Below are positions 45,601 to 59,000 of a DNA stretch of 64,000 bases, one piece after another. Made by a program: the position numbers and the translations under genes. How positions within the stretch are numbered: position 1 is the first letter of the stretch; every line of letters starts with the position of its first letter. The stretch is from Glandiceps talaboti. Lineage: Eukaryota > Hemichordata > Enteropneusta > Spengelidae. Below the pieces are notes generated by a model. The model worked only from the letters and a program-made list of their open reading frames with translations, did no database searches and was not told the DNA's origin. The stretch is from NCBI RefSeq assembly GCF_964340395.1, contig NC_135551.1:814001-878000 (forward strand). Reading direction: 5' to 3'.

Positions 45601-48600
45601 TAGTATGTCCCTTGAACTCTTTATTCTAAGGGTTGTATATCTTAGTATGTCCCTTGAACTCTTTATTCTAAGGGTTGTATATGTTAGTATGTCCCTTGAA
45701 CTCTTTATTCTAAGGGTTGTATATGTTAGTATGTCCCTTGAACTCTTTATTCTAAGGGTTGTATATGTTAGTATGTCCCTTGAACTCTTTATTCTAAGGG
45801 TTGTATTTGTTAGTATGTCCCTTGAACTCTTTATTCTAACTAAGGGTTATATTTGTTAGTATGTCCCTTGAACTCTTTATTCTAAGGGTTGTATATGTTA
45901 GTATGTCCCTTGAACTCTTTATTCTAAGGGTTGTATTTGTTAGTATGTCCCTTGAACTCTTTATTCTAAGGGTTGTATATGTTAGTATGTCCCTTGAACT
46001 CTTTATTATAAGTAAGGGTTGTATTTGTTAGTATGTCCCTTGAACTCTTTATTCTAAGGGTTGTATATGTTAGTATGTCCCTTGAACTCTTTATTCTAAC
46101 TAAGGGTTGTATATGTTAGTATGTCCCTTGAACTCTTTATTCTAACTAAGGGTTGTATATGTTAGTATGTCCCTTGAACTCTTTATTCTAACTAAGGGTT
46201 GTATTTGTTAGTATGTCCCTTGAACTCTTTATTCTAAGGGTTGTATTTGTTAGTATGTCCCTTGAACTCTTTATTCTAAGGGTTGTATATGTTAGTATGT
46301 CCCTTGAACTCTTTATTCTAACTAAGGGTTGTATATGTTAGTATGTCCCTTGAACTCTTTATTCTAAGGGTTGTATATGTTAGTATGTCCCTTGAACTCT
46401 TTATTCTAAGGGTTGTATATGTTAGTATGTCCCTTGAACTCTTTATTCTAACTAAGGGTTGTATATGTTAGTATGTCCCTTGAACTCTTTATTCTAAGTG
46501 TTGTATATGTTAGTATGTCCCTTGAACTCTTTATTCTAAGGGTTGTATATCTTAGTATGTCCCTTGAACTCTTTATTCTATGGGTTGTATATGTTAGTAT
46601 GTCCCTTGAACTCTTTATTCTAAGGGTTGTATATGTTAGTATGTCCCTTGAACTCTTTATTCTAAGGGTTGTATATCTTAGTATGTCCCTTGAACTCTTT
46701 ATTCTAAGGGTTGTATATGTTAGTATGTCCCTTGAACTCTTTATTCTAAGGGTTGTATATGTTAGTATGTCCCTTGAACTCTTTATTCTAAGGGTTGTAT
46801 ATGTTAGTATGTCCCTTGAACTCTTTATTCTAAGGGTTGTATTTGTTAGTATGTCCCTTGAACTCTTTATTCTAACTAAGGGTTATATTTGTTAGTATGT
46901 CCCTTGAACTCTTTATTCTAAGGGTTGTATATGTTAGTATGTCCCTTGAACTCTTTATTCTAAGGGTTGTATTTGTTAGTATGTCCCTTGAACTCTTTAT
47001 TCTAAGGGTTGTATATGTTAGTATGTCCCTTGAACTCTTTATTCTAACTAAGGGTTGTATATGTTAGTATGTCCCTTGAACTCTTTATTCTAAGGGTTGT
47101 ATATGTTAGTATGTCCCTTGAACTCTTTATTCTAACTAAGGGTTGTATATGTTAGTATGTCCATTGAATTCTTTATTTTAAGGGTTGTATATGTTAGTAT
47201 GTCCCTTGAACTCTTTATTCTAACTAAGGGTTGTATATGTTAGTATGTCCCTTGAACTCTTTATTCTAAGGGTTGTATTTGTTAGTATGTCCCTTGAACT
47301 CTTTATTCTAAGGGTTGTATATGTTAGTATGTCCCTTGAACTCTTTATTCTAAGGGTTGTATATGTCAGTATGTCCCTTGAACTCTTTATTCTAACTAAG
47401 GGTTATATTTGTTAGTATGTCCCTTGAACTCTTTATTCTAAGGGTTGTATATGTTAGTATGTCCCTTGAACTCTTTATTCTAAGGGTTGTATTTGTTAGT
47501 ATATCCCTTGAACTCTTTATTCTAAGGGTTGTATATGTTAGTATGTCCCTTGAACTCTTTATTCTAAGTAAGGGTTGTATATGTTAGTATGTCCCTTGAA
47601 CTCTTTATTCTAAGGGTTGTATTTGTTAGTATGTCCCTTGAACTCTTTATTCTAAGGGTTGTATATCTTAGTATGTCCCTTGAACTCTTTATTCTAACTA
47701 AGGATTGTATATGTTAGTATGTCCCTTGAACTCTTTATTCTAAGGGTTGTATATGTTAGTATGTCCCTTGAACTCTTTATTCTAAGGGTTGTATATGTTA
47801 GTATGTCCCTTGAACTCTTTATTCTAAGGGTTGTATATGTTAGTATGTCCCTTGAACTCTTTATTCTAAGGGTTGTATATGTTAGTATGTCCCTTGAACT
47901 CTTTATTCTAAGGGTTGTATTTGTTAGTATGTCCCTTGAACTCTTTATTCTAAGGGTTGTATTTGTTAGCATGTCCCTTGAACTCTTTATTCTAAGGGTT
48001 GTATATGTTAGTATGTCCCTTGAACTCTTTATTCTAACTAAGGGTTGTATTTGTTAGTATGTCCCTTGAACTCTTTATTCTAAGGGTTGTATATGTTAGT
48101 ATGTCCCTTGAACTCGTTATTCTAAGGGTTGTATTTGTTAGTATGTCCCTTGAACTCTTTATTCTAACTAAGGGTTGTATATGTTAGTATGTCCCTTGAA
48201 CTCTTTATTCTAAGGGTTGTATATGTTAGTATGTCCATTGAACTCTTTATTCTAACTAAGGGTTGTATATGTTAGTATTTCCATTGAATTCTTTATTCTA
48301 AGGGTTGTATATGTTAGTATGTCCCTTGAACTCTTTATTCTAACTAAGGGTTGTATATGTTAGTATGTCCCTTGAACTCTTTATTCTAACTAAGGGTTGT
48401 ATTTGTTAGTATGTCCCTTGAACTCTTTATTCTAAGGGTTGTATTTGTTAGTATGTCCCTTGAACTCTTTATTCTAAGGGTTGTATATGTTAGTATGTCC
48501 CTTGAACTCTTTATTCTAACTAAGGGTTGTATATGTTAGTATGTCCCTTGAACTCTTTATTCTAAGGGTTGTATATGTTAGTATGTCCCTTGAACTCTTT

Positions 48601-51600
48601 ATTCTAAGGGTTGTATATGTTAGTATGTCCCTTGAACTCTTTATTCTAACTAAGGGTTGTATATGTTAGTATGTCCCTTGAACTCTTTATTCTAAGTGTT
48701 GTATATGTTAGTATGTCCCTTGAACTCTTTATTCTAAGGGTTGTATATCTTAGTATGTCCCTTGAACTCTTTATTCTATGGGTTGTATATGTTAGTATGT
48801 CCCTTGAACTCTTTATTCTAAGGGTTGTATATGTTAGTATGTCCCTTGAACTCTTTATTCTAAGGGTTGTATATCTTAGTATGTCCCTTGAACTCTTTAT
48901 TCTATGGGTTGTATATGTTAGTATGTCCCTTGAACTCTTTATTCTAAGGGTTGTATATCTTAGTATGTCCCTTGAACTCTTTATTCTAAGGGTTGTATAT
49001 GTTAGTATGTCCCTTGAACTCTTTATTCTAAGGGTTGTATATGTTAGTATGTCCCTTGAACTCTTTATTCTAAGGGTTGTATATGTTAGTATGTCCCTTG
49101 AACTCTTTATTCTAAGGGTTGTATTTGTTAGTATGTCCCTTGAACTCTTTATTCTAACTAAGGGTTATATTTGTTAGTATGTCCCTTGAACTCTTTATTC
49201 TAAGGGTTGTATATGTTAGTATGTCCCTTGAACTCTTTATTCTAAGGGTTGTATTTGTTAGTATGTCCCTTGAACTCTTTATTCTAAGGGTTGTATATGT
49301 TAGTATGTCCCTTGAACTCTTTATTATAAGTAAGGGTTGTATTTGTTAGTATGTCCCTTGAACTCTTTATTCTAAGGGTTGTATATGTTAGTATGTCCCT
49401 TGAACTCTTTATTCTAACTAAGGGTTGTATATGTTAGTATGTCCCTTGAACTCTTTATTCTAACTAAGGGTTGTATATGTTAGTATGTCCCTTGAACTCT
49501 TTATTCTAACTAAGGGTTGTATTTGTTAGTATGTCCCTTGAACTCTTTATTCTAAGGGTTGTATTTGTTAGTATGTCCCTTGAACTCTTTATTCTAAGGG
49601 TTGTATATGTTAGTATGTCCCTTGAACTCTTTATTCTAACTAAGGGTTGTATATGTTAGTATGTCCCTTGAACTCTTTATTCTAAGGGTTGTATATGTTA
49701 GTATGTCCCTTGAACTCTTTATTCTAAGGGTTGTATATGTTAGTATGTCCCTTGAACTCTTTATTCTAACTAAGGGTTGTATATGTTAGTATGTCCCTTG
49801 AACTCTTTATTCTAAGGGTTGTATATGTTAGTATGTCCCTTGAACTCTTTATTCTAAGGGTTGTATATCTTAGTATGTCCCTTGAACTCTTTATTCTATG
49901 GGTTGTATATGTTAGTATGTCCCTTGAACTCTTTATTCTAAGGGTTGTATATGTTAGTATGTCCCTTGAACTCTTTATTCTAAGGGTTGTATATCTTAGT
50001 ATGTCCCTTGAACTCTTTATTCTATGGGTTGTATATGTTAGTATGTCCCTTGAACTCTTTATTCTAAGGGTTGTATATCTTAGTATGTCCCTTGAACTCT
50101 TTATTCTAAGGGTTGTATATGTTAGTATGTCCCTTGAACTCTTTATTCTAAGGGTTGTATATGTTAGTATGTCCCTTGAACTCTTTATTCTAAGGGTTGT
50201 ATATGTTAGTATGTCCCTTGAACTCTTTATTCTAAGGGTTGTATTTGTTAGTATGTCCCTTGAACTCTTTATTCTAACTAAGGGTTATATTTGTTAGTAT
50301 GTCCCTTGAACTCTTTATTCTAAGGGTTGTATATGTTAGTATGTCCCTTGAACTCTTTATTCTAAGGGTTGTATTTGTTAGTATGTCCCTTGAACTCTTT
50401 ATTCTAAGGGTTGTATATGTTAGTATGTCCCTTGAACTCTTTATTCTAACTAAGGGTTGTATATGTTAGTATGTCCCTTGAACTCTTTATTCTAAGGGTT
50501 GTATATGTTAGTATGTCCCTTGAACTCTTTATTCTAAGGGTTGTATATCTTAGTATGTCCCTTGAACTCTTTATTCTAAGGGTTGTATATGTTAGTATGT
50601 CCCTTGAACTCTTTATTCTAAGGGTTGTATATGTTAGTATGTCCCTTGAACTCTTTATTCTAAGGGTTGTATATGTTAGTATGTCCCTTGAACTCTTTAT
50701 TCTAAGGGTTGTATTTGTTAGTATGTCCCTTGAACTCTTTATTCTAACTAAGGGTTATATTTGTTAGTATGTCCCTTGAACTCTTTATTCTAAGGGTTGT
50801 ATATGTTAGTATGTCCCTTGAACTCTTTATTCTAAGGGTTGTATTTGTTAGTATGTCCCTTGAACTCTTTATTCTAAGGGTTGTATATGTTAGTATGTCC
50901 CTTGAACTCTTTATTATAAGTAAGGGTTGTATATGTTAGTATGTCCCTTGAACTCTTTATTCTAAGGGTTGTATTTGTTAGTTTGTCCCTTGAACTCTTT
51001 ATTCTAAGGGTTGTATATGTTAGTATGTCCCTTGAACTCTTTATTCTAACTAAGGATTGTATATGTTAGTATGTCCCTTGAACTCTTTATTCTAAGGGTT
51101 GTATATGTTAGTATGTCCCTTGAACTCTTTATTCTAAGGGTTGTATATGTTAGTATGTCCCTTGAACTCTTTAGTCTAAGGGTTGTATATGTTAGTATGT
51201 CCCTTGAACTCTTTATTCTAAGGGTTGTATATGTTAGTATGTCCCTTGAACTCTTTATTCTAAGGGTTGTATATGTTAGTATGTCCCTTGAACTCTTTAT
51301 TCTAAGGGTTGTATTTGTTAGTATGTCCCTTGAACTCTTTATTCTAAGGGTTGTATTTGTTAGCATGTCCCTTGAACTCTTTATTCTAAGGGTTGTATAT
51401 GTTAGTATGTCCCTTGAACTCTTTATTCTAAGGGTTGTATATGTTAGTATGTCACTTGAACTCTTTATTCTAACTAAGGGTTGTATTTGTTAGTATGTCC
51501 CTTGAACTCTTTATTCTAAGGGTTGTATATGTTAGTATGTCCCTTGAACTCTTTATTCTAAGGGTTGTATATGTTAGTATGTCCCTTGAACTCGTTATTC

Positions 51601-54600
51601 TAAGGGTTGTATTTGTTAGTATGTCCCTTGAACTCTTTATTCTAACTAAGGGTTGTATATGTTAGTATGTCCCTTGAACTCTTTATTCTAAGGGTTGTAT
51701 ATGTTAGTATGTCCATTGAACTCTTTATTCTAACTAAGGGTTGTATATGTTAGTATTTCCATTGAATTCTTTATTCTAAGGGTTGTATATGTTAGTATGT
51801 CCCTTGAACTCTTTATTCTAACTAAGGGTTGTATATGTTAGTATGTCCCTTGAACTCTTTATTCTAACTAAGGGTTGTATATGTTAGTATGTCCCTTGAA
51901 CTCTTTATTCTAAGGGTTGTATATGTTAGTATGTCCCTTGAACTCTTTATTCTAAGGGTTGTATATGTTAGTATGTCCCTTGAACTCTTTATTCTAACTA
52001 AGGATTGTATATGTTAGTATGTCCCTTGAACTCTTTATTCTAAGGGTTGTATATGTTAGTATGTCCCTTGAACTCTTTATTCTAAGGGTTGTATATGTTA
52101 GTGTGTCCCTTGAACTCTTTATTCTAAGGGTTGTATATGTTAGTATGTCCCTTGAACTCTTTATTCTAACTATGGGTTGTATTTGTTAGTATGTCCCTTG
52201 AACTCTTTATTCTAACTAAGGGTTGTATATGTTAGTATGTCCCTTGAACTCTTTATTCTAACTAAGGGTTGTATTTGTTAGTATGTCCCTTGAACTCTTT
52301 ATTCTAAGGGTTGTATTTGTTAGTATGTCCCTTGAACTCTTTATTCTAAGGGTTGTATATGTTAGTATGTCCCTTGAACTCTTTATTCCAACTAAGGGTT
52401 GTATATGTTAGTATGTCCCTTGAACTCTTTATTCTAACTAAGGGTTGTATATGTTAGTATGTCCCTTGAACTCTTTATTCTAACTAAGGGTTGTATTTGT
52501 TAGTATGTCCCTTGAACTCTTTATTCTAAGGGTTGTATTTGTTAGTATGTCCCTTGAACTCTTTATTCTAAGGGTTGTATATGTTAGTATGTCCCTTGAA
52601 CTCTTTATTCTAACTAAGGGTTGTATATGTTAGTATGTCCCTTGAACTCTTTATTCTAAGGGTTGTATATGTTAGTATGTCCCTTGAACTCTTTATTCTA
52701 ACTAAGGGTTGTATATGTTAGTATGTCCATTGAATTCTTTATTTTAAGGGTTGTATATGTTAGTATGTCCCTTGAACTCTTTATTCTAACTAAGGGTTGT
52801 ATATGTTAGTATGTCCCTTGAACTCTTTATTCTAAGGGTTGTATTTGTTAGTATGTCCCTTGAACTCTTTATTCTAAGGGTTGTATATGTTAGTATGTCC
52901 CTTGAACTCTTTATTCTAACTAAGGGTTGTATATGTTAGTATGTCCATTGAATTCTTTATTTTAAGGGTTGTATATGTTAGTATGTCCCTTGAACTCTTT
53001 ATTCTAACTAAGGGTTGTATATGTTAGTATGTCCCTTGAACTCTTTATTCTAAGGGTTGTATTTGTTAGTATGTCCCTTGAACTCTTTATTCTAAGGGTT
53101 ATATATGTTAGTATGTCCCTTGAACTCTTTATTCTAACTAAGGGTTGTATATGTTAGTATGTCCCTTGAACTCTTTATTCTAAGGGTTGTATATGTTAGT
53201 ATGTCCCTTGAACTCTTTATTCTAACTAAGGGTTGTATATGTTAGTATGTCCATTGAATTCTTTATTTTAAGGGTTGTATATGTTAGTATGTCCCTTGAA
53301 CTCTTTATTCTAACTAAGGGTTGTATATGTTAGTATGTCCCTTGAACTCTTTATTCTAAGGGTTGTATTTGTTAGTATGTCCCTTGAACTCTTTATTCTA
53401 AGGGTTGTATATGTTAGTATGTCCCTTGAACTCTTTATTCTAAGGGTTGTATATGTCAGTATGTCCCTTGAACTCTTTATTCTAACTAAGGGTTATATTT
53501 GTTAGTATGTCCCTTGAACTCTTTATTCTAAGGGTTGTATATGTTAGTATGTCCCTTGAACTCTTTATTCTAAGGGTTGTATTTGTTAGTATGTCCCTTG
53601 AACTCTTTATTCTAAGGGTTGTATATGTTAGTATGTCCCTTGAACTCTTTATTCTAAGTAAGGGTTGTATATGTTAGTATGTCCCTTGAACTCTTTATTC
53701 TAAGGGTTGTATTTGTTAGTATGTCCCTTGAACTCTTTATTCTAAGGGTTGTATATCTTAGTATGTCCCTTGAACTCTTTATTCTAACTAAGGATTGTAT
53801 ATGTTAGTATGTCCCTTGAACTCTTTATTCTAAGGGTTGTATATGTTAGTATGTCCCTTGAACTCTTTATTCTAAGGGTTGTATATGTTAGTATGTCCCT
53901 TGAACTCTTTATTCTAAGGGTTGTATATGTTAGTATGTCCCTTGAACTCTTTATTCTAAGGGTTGTATATGTTAGTATGTCCCTTGAACTCTTTATTCTA
54001 AGGGTTGTATTTGTTAGTATGTCCCTTGAACTCTTTATTCTAAGGGTTGTATTTGTTAGCATGTCCCTTGAACTCTTTATTCTAAGGGTTGTATATATTA
54101 GTATGTCCCTTGAACTCTTTATTCTAAGGGTTGTATATGTTAGTATGTCCCTTGAACTCTTTATTCTAACTAAGGGTTGTATTTGTTAGTATGTCCCTTG
54201 AACTCTTTATTCTAAGGGTTGTATATGTTAGTATGTCCCTTGAACTCTTTATTCTAAGGGTTGTATATGTTAGTATGTCCCTTGAACTCGTAATTCTAAG
54301 GGTTGTATTTGTTAGTATGTCCCTTGAACTCTTTATTCTAACTAAGGGTTGTATATGTTAGTATGTCCCTTGAACTCTTTATTCTAAGGGTTGTATATGT
54401 TAGTATGTCCATTGAACTCTTTATTCTAACTAAGGGTTGTATATGTTAGTATTTCCATTGAATTCTTTATTCTAAGGGTTGTATATGTTAGTATGTCCCT
54501 TGAACTCTTTATTCTAACTAAGGGTTGTATATGTTAGTATGTCCCTTGAACTCTTTATTCTAACTAAGGGTTGTATATGTTAGTATGTCCCTTGAACTCT

Positions 54601-57361
54601 TTATTCTAAGGGTTGTATATGTTAGTATGTCCCTTCAACTCTTTATTCTAAGGGTTGTATATGTTAGTATGTCCCTTGAACTCTTTATTCTAACTAAGGA
54701 TTGTATATGTTAGTATGTCCCTTGAACTCTTTATTCTAAGGGTTGTATATGTTAGTATGTCCCTTGAACTCTTTATTCTAAGGGTTGTATATGTTAGTGT
54801 GTCCCTTGAACTCTTTATTCTAAGGGTTGTATATGTTAGTATGTCCCTTGAACTCTTTATTCTAACTAAGGGTTGTATTTGTTAGTATGTCCCTTGAACT
54901 CTTTATTCTAAGGGTTGTATTTGTTAGTATGTCCCTTGAACTCTTTATTCTAAGGGTTGTATATGTTAGTATGTCCCTTGAACTCTTTATTCTAACTAAG
55001 GGTTGTATATGTTAGTATGTCCCTTGAACTCTTTATTCTAAGGGTTGTATATGTTAGTATGTCCCTTGAACTCTTTATTCTAACTAAGGGTTGTATATGT
55101 TAGTATGTCCATTGAATTCTTTATTTTAAGGGTTGTATATGTTAGTATGTCCCTTGAACTCTTTATTCTAACTAAGGGTTGTATATGTTAGTATGTCCCT
55201 TGAACTCTTTATTCTAAGGGTTGTATTTGTTAGTATGTCCCTTGAACTCTTTATTCTAAGGGTTGTATATGTTAGTATGTCCCTTGAACTCTTTATTCTA
55301 AGGGTTGTATATGTTAGTATGTCCCTTGAACTCTTTATTCTAACTAAGGGTTGTATTTGTTAGTATGTCCCTTGAACTCTTTATTCTAAGGGTTGTATTT
55401 GTTAGTATGTCCCTTGAACTCTTTATTCTAAGGGTTGTATATGTTAGTATGTCCCTTGAACTCTTTATTCTAAGGGTTGTATATGTTAGTATGTCCCTTG
55501 AACTCTCTATTCTAAGGGTTGTATTTGTTAGTATGTCCCTTGAACTCTTTATTCTAAGGGTTGTATATGTTAGTATGTCCCTTGAACTCTTTATTCTAAG
55601 GGTTGTATATGTTAGTATGTCCCTTGAACTCTTTATTCTAAGGGTTGTATTTGTTAGTATGTCCCTTGAACTCTTTATTCTAACTAAGGGTTGTATTTGT
55701 TAGTATGTCCCTTGAACTCTTTATTCTAAGGGTTGTATATGTTAGTATGTCCCTTGAACTCTTTATTCTAAGGGTTGTATTTGTTAGTATGTCCCTTGAA
55801 CTCTTTATTCTAAGGGTTGTATATGTTAGTATGGCCCTTGAACTCTTTATTCTAAGGGTTGTATTTGTTAGTATGTCCCTTGAACTCTTTATTCTAAGGG
55901 TTGTATATGTTAGTATGTCCCTTGAACTCTTTATTCTAAGGGTTGTATATGTTAGTATGTCCCTTGAACTCTTTATTCTAAGGGTTGTATTTGTTAGTAT
56001 GTCCCTTGAACTCTTTATTCTAACTAAGGGTTGTATTTGTTAGTATGTCCCTTGAACTCTTTATTCTAAGGGTTGTATATGTTAGTATGTCCCTTGAACT
56101 CTTTATTCTAAGGGTTGTATATGTTAGTATGTCCCTTGAACTCTTTATTCTAAGGGTTGTATTTGTTAGTATGTCCCTTGAACTCTTTATTCTAAGGGTT
56201 GTATATGTTAGTATGTCCCTTGAACTCTTTATTCTCACTAAGGATTGTATATGTTAGTATGTCCCTTGAACTCTTTATTCTAAGGGTTGTATATGTTAGT
56301 ATGTCCCTTGAACTCTTTATTCTAAAGGTTGTATATGTTAGTATGTCCCTTGAACTCTTTATTCTAAGGGTTGTATATGTTAGTATGTCCCTTGAACTCT
56401 TTATTCTAAGGGTTGTATATGTTAGTATGTCCCTTGAACTCTTTATTCTAACTAAGGATTGTATATGTTAGTATGTCCCTTGAACTCTTTATTCTAAGGG
56501 TTGTATTTGTTAGTATGTCCCTTGAACTCTTTATTCTAAGGGTTGTATATGTTAGTATGTCCCTTGAACTCTTTATTCTAAGGGTTGTATATGTTAGTAT
56601 GTCCCTTGAACTCTTTATTCTAAGGGTTGTATATCTTAGTATGTCCCTTGAACTCTTTATTCTAAGGGTTGTATATGTTAGTATGTCCCTTGAACTCTTT
56701 ATTGTAAGGGTTGTATATGTTAGTATGTCCCTTGAACTCTTTATTCTAAGGGTTGTATATGTTAGTATGTCCCTTGAACTCTTTATTCTAAGGGTTGTAT
56801 TTGTTAGTATGTCCCTTGAACTCTTTATTCTAAGGGTTGTATTTGTTAGTATGTCCCTTGAACTCTTTATTCTAAGGGTTGTATATGTTAGTATGTCCCT
56901 TGAACTCTTTATTCTAACTAAGGGTTGTATATGTTAGTATGTCCCTTGAACTCTTTGTTCTAAGGGTTGTATTTGTTAGTATGTCCCTTGAACTCTTTAT
57001 TCTAAGGGTTGTATATGTTAGTATGTCCCTTGAACTCTTTATTCTAAGGGTTGTATATGTTAGTATGTCCATTGAATTCTTTATTGTAAGGGTTGTATAT
57101 GTTAGTATGTCCCTTGAACTCTTTATTCTAAGGGTTGTATATGTTAGTATGTCCCTTGAACTCTTTATTCTAAGGGTTGTATATGTTAGTATGTCCCTTG
57201 AACTCTTTAGTCTAAGGGTTGTATATGTTAGTATGTCCCTTGAACTCTTTATTCTAAGGGTTGTATATGTTAGTATGTCCCTTGAACTCTTTATTTTAAG
57301 GGTTGTATGTCCCTTGAACTGTGTACTCTAACTAAGGGTTGTGTGCGTTAGTATGTCCCTG
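33661..57361 (+). repeat. 42-bp megasatellite, ~23.7 kb, about 550 units
   Basis: The unit is TCCCTTGAACTCTTTATTCT, AAGGGTTGTATATGTTAGTA, TG (42 bp). A common 46-bp variant carries CTAACTAAGG in place of CTAAGG. Other recurring variants are GTATTTG, TATATCTTAG, ATTCTATGGG, TCCATTGAATTC, TTATAAGTAAGG and TATTTTAAGG. The array is uninterrupted and all in one orientation, beginning ~3.2 kb after the TAB stop codon. The left edge has mostly 46-bp units; the right edge decays (GGTTGTATGTCCCTTGAACTGTGTACTC). Because 42 is a multiple of 3 with no stop, long frames of MSLELFILRVVYVS repeats (+) and DILTYTTLRIKSSR repeats (-) appear. The 46-bp units break them. I do not regard these frames as genes. 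Nothing else is embedded in the array. Confidence 0.97.
45353..46472 (+). repeat. 1,120-bp higher-order repeat in the megasatellite
   Basis: A run of 12 variant units (…AAGTGTTG, TATCTTAG, CTATGGG … TATTTG, then CTAACTAAGGGTTATATTTG) starts at 45353 and recurs at 46473 (two units shorter), 48671 and 49791, a spacing of 1,120 bp within each pair. The same 12-unit block also occurs at 42803. So blocks of ~26 units duplicated as wholes. A related block lies near 37493. Confidence 0.8.
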
Positions 57362-57504
57362 TATCGTTAACAACCTGTTTGGTTGCCATCAACAACTTAT
57401 TGTGTGTACTACTACTAGTTAGAAAGATGTTAATGCCCAAATCTTGTGTATTCCATGAGGCTGCCTTATTGTCTAAATCATAAATGCCATTACAACTCAA
57501 CTAT

Positions 57505-57527
57505 AAGGTTCATTTGTGTTATAGGCA

Positions 57528-57610
<83 letters not shown>

Positions 57611-59000
57611 CAACTTAAGTTAACAACCTCTGTTTCGATTGTTTTGATATTTGGTGGGGATGTTGCTTATTGGGTCTAGTTGGGAGATTGTTCAAAGCGA
57701 AATGATCAAGTAGTATGCAAATTAGGTTTAAAAAATGTGAGTTTTGTTTAAAAAAATTTAAACTCATAAATTACTATGTTTTTTGGTTATGATAAGAATT
57801 GTTCATGACTTGATCCCATCAGTGATATGCAAATGAGGTATAAAAATGTGACATTTGGTCAAAAATCTTTTAATTCCAAAAGTACTTGCTGATTTGGCTA
57901 AATTTTCACAGGGATGTTTCTGGGAATATTCTGATCAAAGGATATTAATTACATGATAATCCCATGAGTCATATGCAAATTAGGGTTAAAACATGAAATT
58001 TTGAGTCAGATTTCTCTACTGAATATTTAGCCAAATGTTGTACAGAAATGTTATTGCTTTATTGATCTCATTAATTAGTCCCCGCCAGATGAAGTCAGCC
58101 ATTTTGTTTGTGAATTTTCCATGTCCAAAGCCATAACTCAGACATGCTTGAACAGATGTCATTCAAAGTTGGTATTAGCACAGTGTTCTATGACATACAT
58201 GTGCATATCCATTTTCGTTGTGATACAATCCGATATGGCTGCCTGGCAGCCATTTTGTTGGCCCAGTTTTCATGTCGAAAGCCATAACTCAGACCTGCTT
58301 GAACAGGTCGTCCCCCCTCCCCCGACCCATCCTTTATTGTTGAATGGTTTATTCCATGACATCATCTTGAAGAGTAGGCATGTCCCATGTCCAACGAGGA
58401 GACACAACATGAGTAGGCATGTTCCATGGCCAACGAGCAGACACAACATATCTAAGTCTGTTTGATTTAGGTTCACAAGTGTTGTTGCGTGATCAGAGTA
58501 GTGATATCAAAAACAACCATATGAGGCCAAACAACATTAACCAGGTTTGAAAATGACAACATAAACTGCCAGTTCCTTAAAACCAATGACTTGTTCTTTA
58601 AATGTCATGATGTACTTAACATATTGTAGCAAGTGCATGTGGGTGGCACTTGAATTTATCTCTCCTTGAAGTTGCTTTGAAATTCTCTCTATGCAATGGT
58701 TCATGGTAAAGTCTGACCATCCATCTGACTCTCTTGTGGATGATGCAAGTGATTTCTGTCATGAACTTTTAATTTACCTCTCAAACTACTGAAGATGATT
58801 CTAAAAGTGTTAGTCTGCAAATTGTGAGTTTGTCATACTTACATAAGTGGCCCTAGGACCATGACCATGTCCTTAGCAACAGACAAATGATAGGGTCTAT
58901 TGCAAATATAACAACATAGGATTGGTAGGTTATTGAATAAACATTAAACAAAATATGCAAATGTCTTTAACAGGTATGCAACAGGTATGAGGTAAACAAT
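57505..59000 (+). repeat. R1 repeat split by R3
   Basis: R1 body from 'TTATAGGCATAG' and a long (GT)n (57532-57608), through 'GATATTTGGTGGGGATGTTG' and 'CCCATCAGTGATATGCAAAT' modules, to about 58074. R3 sequence follows to ~58610. R1 3' words (AGTGTTAGTCTGCAAATTG, 'AGGACCATGACCATGTCCTTAGCAAC') return from ~58770. The bases 57362-57504 between the megasatellite and R1 show nothing recognised. Confidence 0.7.
58075..58610 (+). repeat. R3 repeat inside R1
   Basis: TTAGTCCCCGCCAGATGAAGTC followed by two of the ~150-bp R3 modules ('CATAACTCAGACATGCTTGA', 'GGTATTAGCACAGTGTTC', 'ATATGGCTGCCTGGCAGCC'). A local duplication of 'AGTAGGCATGTYCCATG' lies at 58373 and 58411. The 3' end words are GTTGTTGCGTGATCAGAGTA and CCAGTTCCTTAAAACC. 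The terminal CGGGGACTA word is deleted. Confidence 0.75.

Noticed and set aside
33661-57361. Dozens of long frames (MSLELFILRVVYVS repeats on +, DILTYTTLRIKSSR repeats on -) as a repeat-protein gene family
   Set aside because: The period is a multiple of three and has no stop in these frames, so open reading is automatic. Both strands are open at once, 46-bp units break every frame, and no promoter, signal or domain is seen.
33661-57361. Telomere or CRISPR array
   Set aside because: The CTAAGGGTT word resembles telomere variants only by chance within a 42-bp unit. There are no unique spacers, no cas genes, and the organism is an animal.
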